Assembly (NCBI RefSeq): GCF_029892965.1
Contig: NZ_JARXWN010000005.1
Location: 62,001-126,000, forward strand
DNA length: 64,000 nt
From: Dysgonomonas sp. PF1-14
GTDB taxonomy: Bacteria > Bacteroidota > Bacteroidia > Bacteroidales > Dysgonomonadaceae
Direction of reading: 5' to 3'
The number at the start of each line of letters is the position of its first letter. The stretch's first letter is position 1. A model generated the notes under the pieces. That model searched no databases. It saw only the letters and a program-made list of their open reading frames with translations, and was not told where the DNA came from. This document shows positions 54,070-63,312 of this stretch, in pieces. A program made the translations under genes and the position numbers.

Positions 54070-57000
54070 TCACCCCATAATCTCCATTAATGCCATACAT
54101 GCGGTTTCTACATTTGGAATATGTTGGATACTTACCGAACGCTTGCCGTTTCGTTCTTTCAATTCGCAACTGCGCGGGTACTTCTGTATATAATCGAGTA
54201 GTTTATCGAATGCTTTCGACTGGTAATACGGTGACTCAGGGTTAGACACAAGGAACAAACTCATGCGTCCGCCTTTGAGTACCACCTTTTCTATACCCAG
54301 TGTTTTAGCTAATGCCCGCAAGCGTACCACCATAATAAGTTCGCGGCCTTCCGGTGGAATTTTCCCGAAGCGGTCTTCGAGCCGTTCCATGAATTTGAGT
54401 ACATCACGTTCATGTTCCATATTATCGAGTTCGCGATAAATGGTAATACGTTCCGAATCGTTGGGTATATATGTCGCAGGGAATAGCAGTTCCAAGTCGC
54501 TTTCGATCTGTACATCGTCGACAAAATCGTCTCCGGCTATCTTTTCTTCTCCTTCGGTTTCGTGGTAAATGTCGGAGAACTCTTCATTTTTCAACTCGTT
54601 TACAGCTTCTGTGAGTATCTTCTGATATACTTCATATCCCAGATCGGCTATAAAACCACTTTGTTCGGCTCCCAGCAGGTTACCTGCTCCGCGTATATCG
54701 AGATCCTGCATAGCAATGTGGAAGCCATGTCCCAGTTCAGAAAAATTCTCTATAGCCTGTAGGCGTCTTCTGGCTTCGGGAGTAAGTGTATGCAACGGAG
54801 GAGCGAGCAAATATGCAAAAGCTTTCTTGTTGCTGCGCCCTACACGTCCGCGAAGCTGATGCAAATCGCTCAGCCCGAAATTCTGGGCATTGTTTACAAT
54901 GATTGTATTGGCATTCGGTATATCTATACCCGATTCTATAATAGAAGTTGCCAGTAACACATCATATTCGTGGTTGACAAAGTCGATGATGATAGCTTCC
55001 AGTTTAGCCGGATCCATCTGTCCATGTCCTACGGCAATGCGGGCATCGGGTACTTCGCGGCGGATAATATCTTCGAGTTCGTAGATATTCTTTATACGGT
55101 TATTGATAAAAAAGACCTGACCGTTGCGGCTCATCTCAAAATTGATAGCCTCGCGTATAATGTACGGATCGAATGTATGTACTTCGGTCTGTATCGGATA
55201 ACGGTTTGGCGGCGGGGTAGTGATAGATGACAGGTCGCGCGCACCCATCAGAGAGAATTGTAGTGTACGCGGGATAGGGGTTGCCGTCATTGTAAGAGTA
55301 TCGACATTCGATTTCATCTGTTTCAACTTTTCTTTGACAGCCACGCCAAATTTTTGTTCTTCGTCGATAATAAGTAAACCCAGATCCTTGAATTTTACAT
55401 CTTTACTCACTATGCGATGTGTCCCGATAAGGATATCGACCTTACCCTCTTTTACTTCATCCAGCGTCTCTTTTATAGTGCCGTTGCTACGGGCACGACT
55501 AATGTATTCTACCTTGCATGGAAAGTCTTTCAGGCGGTCTTTGAATGTCTGATAATGCTGATATGCAAGTACGGTAGTAGGTACAAGTACAGCTACCTGT
55601 TTGTTATCGGTTACTGCTTTGAATGCAGCACGTATGGCTACCTCCGTTTTGCCGAAACCAACATCGCCACAAATCAGCCTGTCCATAGGCTTAACATTCT
55701 CCATATCCAGTTTTACATCTGCGGTAGCTTTTACCTGATCGGGAGTATCTTCATAAATAAAAGAAGCCTCCAGTTCGTTTTGCAGGAACGAATCGGGCGA
55801 AAATTTAAAGCCTTCTTCCTGTCGACGTTTGGCATAAAGCTGTATCAGGTCGCGGGCTATGTCTTTTACCTTACTTTTGGTCTTTTCTTTGATCTTGTTC
55901 CACGCCCCCGTACCCAGTTTGTTGATGCGCGGCGGTTCACCTTCCTTGCCCCTGTATTTAGAAATTTTGTGCAGAGCATGCAGCGACACGAATATAGAGT
56001 CGTTGTTGAGGTATATAAGTTTGATCAACTCCTGCATCTTACCATTCATATCGGAACGCACAAGCCCGCCGAATTGCCCCACACCATGATCGATATGTAC
56101 AATATAATCACCTATTTGAAACTGTTGCAGCTCCTTGAGCGACAAGGCAAATTTACCCGAGCGCACCCTGTCCGATTTCAGATTGTATTTGTGGTAACGG
56201 TCAAACAACTGATGGTCTGTAAAACAGCATATTTTCAGTGTTTCATCTATAAAGCCTTCCGATAATGTTTTTTCTACCGGAATAAAGTCGATATTATCTT
56301 CCCGGTCTTCAAATATCGATTTCAGGCGTTTATGCTGCTTCTCGCTGTCACTGAGTATATATATATTAAAACCCTGATCTATATATTTATGAAAAGTTTC
56401 ACTTATCAGATCAAAGTTCTTATGGAAAGAATGCTGACGATCAGTGTTAAATTCGATAGTAGCATCCGTTACTCCTTGCATTCTGGCTCCGAAATGGACA
56501 TGCTTAAATGTGCTGATAAGCGAGGTGTACTCTTCGTATGTCGTAAGTTTTGCCTGCACATCTTTTTCATATTCGGGATTGTCCAGAATGGCTGTGTCTG
56601 TATATACTGCTTCTATCTTTTGCCCTGCCCATGTAAAATCGCTAAAACCGACAACGGAATCTTTCGGAATAAGTTTCAGAAAAGACTCTCTGTCCAGATC
56701 CGACTTTTGCATATCGGGTATTATCTGTATCTGTTGAAATTTCTCTTTCGACAACTGGGTTTCTATATCGAATGTACGGATAGTACTCACTTCGTCTCCG
56801 AAAAAGTCTATACGATACGGAAATTCGTAGGAAAATGAGAAAACATCGAGAATACTACCTCTGATGGCATACTGTCCCGGCTCATACACATAATCTACAT
56901 ATTCGAATCCGAACGAATCGAGCATGTCCGAAACAAATCCCCTGTCTATTTCTTCATCTGCCTTTATATGTATTGTGTTCTTTTCCAGAATAGTTTTTGA

Positions 57001-57435
57001 TACCACTTTTTCGGCTAATGCTTCGGGATAGGTAACGATAATAAGATGTTTATTGTCGGTTTGCAGCTTCCCGAGCACTTCGGTACGCAATATTTCATTT
57101 GCCGGATCTATCTGTCCGTATTTGATTGCCCGTTTGTATGCCGATGGGAAAAATAATACATCATCAGCGCCCAGTATCTGAGTGAGGTCGTGATAAAAGT
57201 AGCCGGCGCTCTCCTGATCGTTGAGGACATAAAGAAAGCATTTGTCGGTCTTATGAAACAAAGCTGCGGCAAACATGGATGCAGATGATCCCTGCAATCC
57301 TTTTGCATAGATGTTTTTGTGCTTTGCGAGAATAGACACAACAGCCGAGACATTTTTATGAGTCTCAAACACCTCTTGTAATACTGAAAGTTCCAATGTG
57401 ATGAGTTTTATTGTATTCGGAATGCGAAAATACAA
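54070..57435 (-). CDS. mfd: Transcription-repair coupling factor
   Basis: Mfd removes RNA polymerase stalled at DNA damage and recruits UvrA. The product (about 1108-1121 residues) has the UvrB-like N-terminal module, the RNA-polymerase-interacting CarD-like domain (IGDYIVHIDHGVGQFGG), RecG-like helicase motifs (Walker A GDVGFGKTEVA, Walker B region LLIIDEEQKFGV, TATPIPRTLQFS, QLRGRVGRSNKKAFAYLL) and the C-terminal TRCF domain. No ATG is available before the conserved region: the frame begins with TTG at 57433-57435 or, more likely, TTG at 57394-57396. The next ATG is 40 residues into the conserved part. Confidence 0.95.
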   Translation of the reverse strand: MYFRIPNTIKLITLELSVLQEVFETHKNVSAVVSILAKHKNIYAKGLQGSSASMFAAALFHKTDKCFLYVLNDQESAGYFYHDLTQILGADDVLFFPSAYKRAIKYGQIDPANEILRTEVLGKLQTDNKHLIIVTYPEALAEKVVSKTILEKNTIHIKADEEIDRGFVSDMLDSFGFEYVDYVYEPGQYAIRGSILDVFSFSYEFPYRIDFFGDEVSTIRTFDIETQLSKEKFQQIQIIPDMQKSDLDRESFLKLIPKDSVVGFSDFTWAGQKIEAVYTDTAILDNPEYEKDVQAKLTTYEEYTSLISTFKHVHFGARMQGVTDATIEFNTDRQHSFHKNFDLISETFHKYIDQGFNIYILSDSEKQHKRLKSIFEDREDNIDFIPVEKTLSEGFIDETLKICCFTDHQLFDRYHKYNLKSDRVRSGKFALSLKELQQFQIGDYIVHIDHGVGQFGGLVRSDMNGKMQELIKLIYLNNDSIFVSLHALHKISKYRGKEGEPPRINKLGTGAWNKIKEKTKSKVKDIARDLIQLYAKRRQEEGFKFSPDSFLQNELEASFIYEDTPDQVKATADVKLDMENVKPMDRLICGDVGFGKTEVAIRAAFKAVTDNKQVAVLVPTTVLAYQHYQTFKDRLKDFPCKVEYISRARSNGTIKETLDEVKEGKVDILIGTHRIVSKDVKFKDLGLLIIDEEQKFGVAVKEKLKQMKSNVDTLTMTATPIPRTLQFSLMGARDLSSITTPPPNRYPIQTEVHTFDPYIIREAINFEMSRNGQVFFINNRIKNIYELEDIIRREVPDARIAVGHGQMDPAKLEAIIIDFVNHEYDVLLATSIIESGIDIPNANTIIVNNAQNFGLSDLHQLRGRVGRSNKKAFAYLLAPPLHTLTPEARRRLQAIENFSELGHGFHIAMQDLDIRGAGNLLGAEQSGFIADLGYEVYQKILTEAVNELKNEEFSDIYHETEGEEKIAGDDFVDDVQIESDLELLFPATYIPNDSERITIYRELDNMEHERDVLKFMERLEDRFGKIPPEGRELIMVVRLRALAKTLGIEKVVLKGGRMSLFLVSNPESPYYQSKAFDKLLDYIQKYPRSCELKERNGKRSVSIQHIPNVETACMALMEIMG

Positions 57436-57500
57436 AATAATGACAGAAAACAGAAATAAGCTTTTAAAATATTCCTGTAAATAAGCAGGATAAATTCTGT

Positions 57501-57532
57501 TTGCTACATTTGATATATTATTTTTACCTTTG
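57501..57532 (+). promoter_or_regulatory. Bacteroidota promoter for panB (TTG / TACCTTTG)
   Basis: TTG at 57501-57503 and TACCTTTG at 57525-57532 are spaced 21 bp apart, matching the Bacteroidota -33/-7 consensus. The start codon is 31 bp further on. Confidence 0.6.
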
Positions 57533-57562
57533 TCCGGTTTATTAATCTAAAAACATAAAATT

Positions 57563-58381
57563 ATGTCAACATACACAGAAGACAACCGTAAGGTTACAAC
57601 ACACCGCCTGATAGAAATGAAACAACGCGGTGAAAAAATATCCATGCTTACAGCTTATGATTATTCTATGGCGTCTATCCTCGATCAGGCAGGACTGGAC
57701 GTTATACTTGTAGGCGATTCGGCTTCGAATGTAATGGTGGGAAACATTACCACACTGCCAATGACACTCGATCAGATGATCTATCACGGACAATCGGTAA
57801 TGCATGGGGTAAAACGTGCACTGGTAGTTGTAGATATGCCATTCGGTACCGTTTCGGGCGATCCGCTCAAATCGCTGCAATATGCGATCCGTATGATGAA
57901 AGAAACAGGAGCCGATGCACTAAAAATAGAAGGTGGCGCCGAAATAGCTGCCGATATAAAGAAGATTATAGATGCAGGTATTCCTGTGATGGGACATCTG
58001 GGGCTTATGCCACAGTCTATAAACAAGTACGGAACTTATGCAGTAAGAGCAAAGGACGATAAAGAGGCCGAAAAACTGATAAGCGATGCTTTACTATTAC
58101 AAGAGATAGGTTGCTTCAGTATTGTGTTGGAAAAAATTCCGGCAGAACTGACAAAAAAAATAACAGACCAACTGTCTATCCCTATTATTGGTATCGGGGC
58201 AGGCCCTCATGCCGATGGTCAGGTATTGGTAGTACACGATATGCTTGGAATAAACAAGAGCTTTTCGCCTAAATTCCTGCGCCGTTATGCCGATCTGCAT
58301 ACAGTAATGACCGAAGCTGTTCAGCACTATATAAAAGATGTGAAGTCGGTAGATTTCCCTAATGCGGATGAAAGCTATTAA
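57563..58381 (+). CDS. panB: 3-methyl-2-oxobutanoate hydroxymethyltransferase
   Basis: PanB adds a hydroxymethyl group from 5,10-methylene-THF to alpha-ketoisovalerate, the first step to pantothenate and CoA. The 272-residue protein has the TIM-barrel motifs [25 protein letters not shown] split at 29-52 (metal ligand D52), [27 protein letters not shown], and the catalytic Glu in VLEKIP. It is a single-gene unit divergent from mfd. Confidence 0.96.
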   Translation: MSTYTEDNRKVTTHRLIEMKQRGEKISMLTAYDYSMASILDQAGLDVILVGDSASNVMVGNITTLPMTLDQMIYHGQSVMHGVKRALVVVDMPFGTVSGDPLKSLQYAIRMMKETGADALKIEGGAEIAADIKKIIDAGIPVMGHLGLMPQSINKYGTYAVRAKDDKEAEKLISDALLLQEIGCFSIVLEKIPAELTKKITDQLSIPIIGIGAGPHADGQVLVVHDMLGINKSFSPKFLRRYADLHTVMTEAVQHYIKDVKSVDFPNADESY

Positions 58382-58414
58382 GTAACACATAATATTTATT
58401 GTCGTGTTCAATGC

Positions 58415-58474
58415 TGTAGGGGCGAAATATCTTTCGCCCGCAACTATATCGGGCGAAAGATATTTCGCCCCTAT
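58415..58474 (+). repeat. Palindromic intergenic repeat of the TGTAGGGGCGAA family
   Basis: Perfect 24-bp arms (58417-58440 with 58450-58473) surround a 9-nt loop. This is the same family as the cores at 20614-20682 and 40791-40863. It lies 34 bp after the panB stop and may also act as its transcription end. Confidence 0.7.
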
Positions 58475-58594
58475 TACCTAAAAAAATACGACAATATTTA
58501 TTATCCATTACTTAAAACTTTTTTATCTATATAAGAAAATAAAAGAAAAAACAGTATTCAACATAAACCAAAACTATAGCGAAAACTGTAAGTT

Positions 58595-58730
58595 TTGTAA
58601 GGTTTTAGTTAAAATTTCAGTTTACTAGCTTTTAGTCTACTAGTGTACTAGAAAAAAGAGGGATTTGAACTAGCAAGCTAGTACACTAAAGACTGGTAAA
58701 CTTGTAACTTTTGTCAGGTTTTAGTTAAAA
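58595..58730 (-). repeat. Pair of TTTTAACTAAAACCT repeats upstream of topB
   Basis: Two minus-strand copies of the repeat end (58595-58614 and 58709-58730) flank about 95 bp rich in CTAG-type palindromes, including actagcaagctagt (58669-58682), also seen near 20587 on the opposite strand. The second copy ends 10 bp before the topB start. Confidence 0.6.
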
Positions 58731-58739
58731 AATAAAATA

Positions 58740-60812
58740 ATGAAAGTCTGTATAGCCGAGAAACCAAGCGTAGCACGCGAAATAGCCAATATACTGGGAG
58801 CAAGCTCCCGGCGTGACGGTTATTTTGAGGGCAACGGCTATCAGGTGACATGGACTTTTGGGCACTTTTGCTCCCTTAAAGAGCCACACGAATATACACC
58901 TCAATGGAAGTCGTGGTCGCTGGCTGTATTGCCAATGATTCCGCCTCGCTTCGGCATTAAGCTGATAGACAATGAAGGAGTAAAAAAGCAGTTTGCCGTT
59001 ATCGAGAAACTGATTGCAGAAGCAGACGAAGTTATCAACTGCGGTGACGCAGGGCAGGAGGGAGAACTTATACAACGCTGGGTAATGCAGAAGGCTCAGT
59101 GTAAGGCTCCTGTAAAACGCCTGTGGATATCGTCTCTTACAGAGGAATCGATGCGCGAAGGGTTTAGTAACTTAAAGGATCAGTCTGCATTCGATAAGCT
59201 ATATGAAGCCGGATTATCCCGCGCTATTGGCGACTGGCTACTAGGGATGAATGCTACACGCCTATACACCGTAAAGTATGGACAAAACAGATCGGTATTG
59301 TCTATCGGTCGTGTGCAAACCCCTACATTAGCACTTATTGTAAACCGTCAGCTCGAAATAGAGAACTTCAAGCCCGAACCGTATTGGGAACTGAAAACCC
59401 TGTATCGTGAAACGACATTCTCGGCTACGAAAGGTCGTTTTACAACAAAGGACGAAGGTGAGAAGTTTTTGGAAGAGATAAAACAATCACTGTTTGAAGT
59501 TACCGACGTAACCACAAAGAATGGTGAAGAAGCTCCTCCGCGACTATTCGACCTTACAGCATTACAGGTAGAATGCAATAAGAAATTCGCTTTTTCGGCA
59601 GAAGATACTCTAAAAACCATACAATCGCTCTACGAAAAGAAGCTGACTACCTATCCGCGTGTAGATACTACTTACCTGAGCGATGATATGTACCCGAAAG
59701 TACCCGCTATACTGCGGGGGCTGGCCGGATATGAAACGCTTACGCAGCCTGTACTGGCATTGCCTAAAGTACCTAAGTCAAAAAAGGTATTTGACAATAG
59801 TAAAGTGACCGATCACCATGCTATAATTCCTACGGGCGTACGTGCCAATAACATGTCGGCAGATGAACAAAAAGTTTATGATTTGATTACAAGGCGCTTT
59901 ATTGCAGCATTTTATCCCAATTGCAAGATTGCAACTACAACCGTTTTGGGCGAGGCTGCCAAAGTTGAATTTAAAGTGACCGGTAAGCAGATACTCGATC
60001 CGGGTTGGCGTGTTGTTTTCGAGAAACCTGCGAATACAGGAGCTAATCAGGAAGAAGATGAAACAGATAAAGACGATGATAATATCCTGCCTGCATTCGT
60101 CAAGGGAGAAACAGGGCCTCATATTCCATCTCTGACCGAAAAATGGACGCAGCCGCCTAAATATTATACTGAAGCCACGCTTTTACGGGCGATGGAGACG
60201 GCAGGAAAGCTTGTGGATGATGAAGAACTGCGCGATGCGCTGAAAGAGAACGGAATAGGGCGCCCGTCTACGCGTGCGGCCATTATAGAGACTCTCTTTA
60301 AAAGAAACTATATCCGCAAAGAACGTAAAAATCTGTATGCCACACAGACAGGGGTAGAGCTGATAGGTACTATAAAAGAAGAGCTGCTAAAATCGGCAGA
60401 GTTAACAGGTATTTGGGAAAGGAAGCTACGCCAGATAGAGAAAGGCGAATACGATACACGACAGTTTATCGACGAACTGAAACAGATGCTTACCGAAGTT
60501 GTAACCAATGTGAAGAACGAATGGGGAGGTAGCATTACAATTGTAGAAGCAGTAAAAGAAGAAGCCGAAAAACCTAAAAAGAAAGCTCCCAAGGAAAAGA
60601 AGTCTGCCGGAGAGAAGAAGATGCCAAAGCCCAAAAAAGAGAAGGAAAAAAAGCCGCTTCTCTGTCCTATATGTGGCAAAGGGACTATCCTAAAAGGAAA
60701 AACAGCCTATGGCTGTTCGGAATGGAAAGCAGGATGTAAATTCAGACTACCTTTCGAAAATGGCAATGAAAACTTTACAGATGAAGAATTGAGAAAAGCC
60801 TTATATAAGTAG
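58740..60812 (+). CDS. topB: DNA topoisomerase III (type IA)
   Basis: The 690-residue enzyme has the TOPRIM start KVCIAEKPSVAREIA with catalytic E7, the DxD-type region CGDAGQEGEL (102-110), SIGRVQTPTLALIV, and the active tyrosine Y305 in TTYPRVDTTYL. E. coli TopB has YPRSD at this spot. A Lys/Pro-rich linker (about 600-640) leads to one C4 zinc finger (CPIC...C...C at the C-terminus). The protein decatenates DNA. It is monocistronic. Confidence 0.94.
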   Translation: MKVCIAEKPSVAREIANILGASSRRDGYFEGNGYQVTWTFGHFCSLKEPHEYTPQWKSWSLAVLPMIPPRFGIKLIDNEGVKKQFAVIEKLIAEADEVINCGDAGQEGELIQRWVMQKAQCKAPVKRLWISSLTEESMREGFSNLKDQSAFDKLYEAGLSRAIGDWLLGMNATRLYTVKYGQNRSVLSIGRVQTPTLALIVNRQLEIENFKPEPYWELKTLYRETTFSATKGRFTTKDEGEKFLEEIKQSLFEVTDVTTKNGEEAPPRLFDLTALQVECNKKFAFSAEDTLKTIQSLYEKKLTTYPRVDTTYLSDDMYPKVPAILRGLAGYETLTQPVLALPKVPKSKKVFDNSKVTDHHAIIPTGVRANNMSADEQKVYDLITRRFIAAFYPNCKIATTTVLGEAAKVEFKVTGKQILDPGWRVVFEKPANTGANQEEDETDKDDDNILPAFVKGETGPHIPSLTEKWTQPPKYYTEATLLRAMETAGKLVDDEELRDALKENGIGRPSTRAAIIETLFKRNYIRKERKNLYATQTGVELIGTIKEELLKSAELTGIWERKLRQIEKGEYDTRQFIDELKQMLTEVVTNVKNEWGGSITIVEAVKEEAEKPKKKAPKEKKSAGEKKMPKPKKEKEKKPLLCPICGKGTILKGKTAYGCSEWKAGCKFRLPFENGNENFTDEELRKALYK

Positions 60813-60814
60813 GC

Positions 60815-61483
60815 CTACAATAAGGCGTTCCCATTCATATTCAGCTTAAATGTAAGCCCAAAGAAGCCTGCCGATTTACGGCACAACAGCATACGATCCA
60901 TAAATATCTCGAAATAGTCCATCACTGCACTTATTTCTGTATCGATAGTAAGATGTAGGGTCAGCGTCTTATCTTCTTTATTTAGCTTCAATTCGGCCTT
61001 TTCTACAGCATAGTTCACCCTGTCGTGAATGTCTGTATAAATCGTATCTTTACTACGTACCCGGCTACGGCGTACATCTGTCTTATCAGCAATTATCACT
61101 GCGGCAGCAATGGCATTTACGGGGAAAGCCGTTTTTTCGTCATGGTTGCCTATAGCCGTTATTATAGCAGCAGTGTCTTTAGGTTCCATTCCCATTTTGT
61201 CGAGGATACGGAAGGCCATTACAGCACCACTCTGGGCATGATCGACACGATTTATTACATTGCCTATATCGTGCATGTAAGCAGCAATCTTTGACAATTC
61301 TACTTCATGCTTGGAATAATCCAGATTTTCCAGAAGTTTGCCCGCAACTTCGGCGCATTTGGTTGCATGGGCAAAACTATGCTCGGTAAACCCAAGAGCT
61401 TTTAGTGAAGCATCGGCTTGTTTGATGTAAGTGCGAATCTCTTTAGAGTTCTTTATATCTGTGAATGATATTTTGTTACTCAT
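60815..61483 (-). CDS. HD-domain (metal-dependent phosphohydrolase) protein
   Basis: The 222-residue cytoplasmic protein has an HD fold: SFAHATKCAEVAGKLL (first His), the HD doublet in YMHDIGNVINR, and GNHDEK further on. HD proteins cleave phosphoesters, often nucleotides or cyclic nucleotides; the substrate is unknown. It converges on topB with two bases between stops. Confidence 0.85.
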   Translation of the reverse strand: MSNKISFTDIKNSKEIRTYIKQADASLKALGFTEHSFAHATKCAEVAGKLLENLDYSKHEVELSKIAAYMHDIGNVINRVDHAQSGAVMAFRILDKMGMEPKDTAAIITAIGNHDEKTAFPVNAIAAAVIIADKTDVRRSRVRSKDTIYTDIHDRVNYAVEKAELKLNKEDKTLTLHLTIDTEISAVMDYFEIFMDRMLLCRKSAGFFGLTFKLNMNGNALL

Positions 61484-61846
61484 TGCTATAATTCTAATTA
61501 AGTATGCAAAAGTAGAATTTTTTAATGATATCTGAAAGTAGAGAAGTAAGCTAATCAGGAGACAAATCCAATAATGTTACGAGAAGCAAAAAAGTTTATC
61601 TATAGGGAAAAGCGATCTTTGAGATATAGCAGATTTAAAAGTTTTAAGTTTAATAAAGATTCGAATTTCTGTCGGAGTTGTAAGGTTTTAGTTAAAATAG
61701 TTCTGCACACTTATTTCTACACAAGTTCAGGTTAACATAATAAACTGAAAATTAAGATAAAAAATCAGATAATATCAAATAAATTATGTAATTTATGCGT
61801 CTAATACTATAGAAATAAGCATGTACCATCCCAAACATCAATTACT
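61484..61846. other. AT-rich intergenic region with one dispersed repeat copy
   Basis: The only recognisable item is a minus-strand copy of the repeat end (TTGTAAGGTTTTAGTTAAAA, 61678-61697). The rest is AT-rich without hairpins or coding signal. Confidence 0.5.
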
Positions 61847-61945
61847 ATGTTTTTTTATATTATATCCATAATATATGCAATCTATTTAGTATGCCTTCTG
61901 GTCAGTTGCCGGATTGCATATCGTATTGAAGACAATGAAAAGTGA
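61847..61945 (+). CDS. Possible 32-residue single-span membrane peptide
   Basis: An ATG at 61847 opens a 32-codon frame ending TGA at 61943-61945. The peptide is one hydrophobic helix (FFYIISIIYAIYLVCLLVS) followed by a short charged tail (CRIAYRIEDNEK), an arrangement typical of real small membrane proteins. No clear promoter was found and the frame could be chance in AT-rich DNA. It converges on the aldolase terminator. Confidence 0.3.
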   Translation: MFFYIISIIYAIYLVCLLVSCRIAYRIEDNEK

Positions 61946-61954
61946 TCTATAGAC

Positions 61955-61990
61955 AAAAAGAAGCCCCGCACACAGGGTACGAGGGACTTC
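61955..61990 (-). terminator. Terminator of the aldolase gene
   Basis: An 8-bp stem with one G-U pair (61960-61967 with 61983-61990) is followed on the minus strand by TTTTT, 34 bp after the aldolase stop. Confidence 0.65.
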
Positions 61991-62024
61991 TTCAGCAACT
62001 ATAATAAAAAACACTAGACTTAGC

Positions 62025-63083
62025 TCACGCTAACGTTATTTCGTTGTCTAAATATACATCCTGAATAGCATTTATCAGTTCTACGCCTTCTTTCATCGGG
62101 CGCTGGAAAGCTTTGCGTCCGCATATCAGCCCCATACCTCCGGCACGTTTGTTCACAACGGCTGTATATACGGCATCTTTGAGGTCAGAAGCTCCATGTG
62201 ATTCACCGCCTGAATTGATTAGTCCTACACGTCCCATATAACCGTTTGCTACCTGATAACGGCACAGGTCGATCGGGTGATCGGAGGCCAGTTCGGTGTA
62301 CATACGCTCGTCCCATTTGCTGAAATTGATGGCTTTAAATCCACCGTTGTTTGTTGGCAGCTTTTGTTTAACAATATCTGCTTTAATGGTTACACCTATA
62401 TGGTTTGCCTGACTAGTCATATCTGCCGAACTGTGATAGTCTACACCATCCTTTTTGAAGTCACTGTTTCGCAGGTAACACCATAGTATGGTTACCATTC
62501 CCAGCTCGTGTGCATACTCGAATGCTTTGGCAATATCAACAATCTGGCGGCGACTTTGTTCAGATCCGAAGTAAATAGTTGCCCCTACGGCAGCGGCTCC
62601 CATGTTCCAGGCTTCTTTGATTGTACCAAATAATACCTGATCGTAGCTTGTAGGGTAGGATAGAAGCTCATTATGGTTGATCTTTACCACAAATGGTATT
62701 TTATGAGCATACTTCCGCGCTACGGAACCTAGTACTCCATAAGTAGAGGCTACAGCACTACACCCCGACTCAAGTGCCAGTTTAACGATATTCTCTGAGT
62801 CGAAATATATGGGGTTGGGGGAAAAAGAGGCTCCGGCTGAATGTTCGATATCCTGATCGACAGGTAATATAGATAAATATCCGGTGTTGGCCAGACGCCC
62901 ATGTCCTAATAAGCGTTGAAAATTGTTCAGTGTAGGAATATTACGGTCGCTATCTATCCATACATTGTCTATTATATTGGGTTGTGGAGCATGAATCAAC
63001 GATTTGTCAATAGTTTTACTAACGTGTCCAAGCAGATATTCAGCCTGATCTCCCAAAAGGGCAGTGATTTTTGAATTTGCCAT
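62025..63083 (-). CDS. fbaB: Class I fructose-bisphosphate aldolase (FbaB/DhnA family)
   Basis: The 352-residue TIM-barrel enzyme cleaves fructose-1,6-bisphosphate through a Schiff base. It matches the archaeal/bacterial type class I aldolases: [14 protein letters not shown] near residue 75, [10 protein letters not shown], the likely Schiff-base lysine in [10 protein letters not shown], and the phosphate-binding ends LINSGGES and [11 protein letters not shown]. The ATG at 63081-63083 was chosen ([11 protein letters not shown]); the longer frame upstream adds 24 hydrophobic residues that are not part of the family. Confidence 0.93.
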   Translation of the reverse strand: MANSKITALLGDQAEYLLGHVSKTIDKSLIHAPQPNIIDNVWIDSDRNIPTLNNFQRLLGHGRLANTGYLSILPVDQDIEHSAGASFSPNPIYFDSENIVKLALESGCSAVASTYGVLGSVARKYAHKIPFVVKINHNELLSYPTSYDQVLFGTIKEAWNMGAAAVGATIYFGSEQSRRQIVDIAKAFEYAHELGMVTILWCYLRNSDFKKDGVDYHSSADMTSQANHIGVTIKADIVKQKLPTNNGGFKAINFSKWDERMYTELASDHPIDLCRYQVANGYMGRVGLINSGGESHGASDLKDAVYTAVVNKRAGGMGLICGRKAFQRPMKEGVELINAIQDVYLDNEITLA

Positions 63084-63246
63084 AATTTTATATATTATTT
63101 TATGATAATCCAGTTGTAATAATAGAACAAAACAGAGTAGCTTTAGTTTAAACACCGAATGTTATTTTGCAAAAAGCGAAAGATTATTTAACATATTCTC
63201 GTTATTTATAACGTGTCAAAATAATTCAAAAGTTAAAATATTTTGC

Positions 63247-63254
63247 TATCTTTG
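63247..63254 (+). promoter_or_regulatory. Bacteroidota -7 box (TATCTTTG) for the unfinished gene at the window end
   Basis: An exact TAnnTTTG match lies 59 bp upstream of the ATG at 63313, in the divergent gap with the aldolase gene. Confidence 0.55.
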
Positions 63255-63312
63255 CTTGATCTGTCAAAAAGAATTCACTTTTTTGTATTAATTTAACCAT
63301 ATATAGAACATT

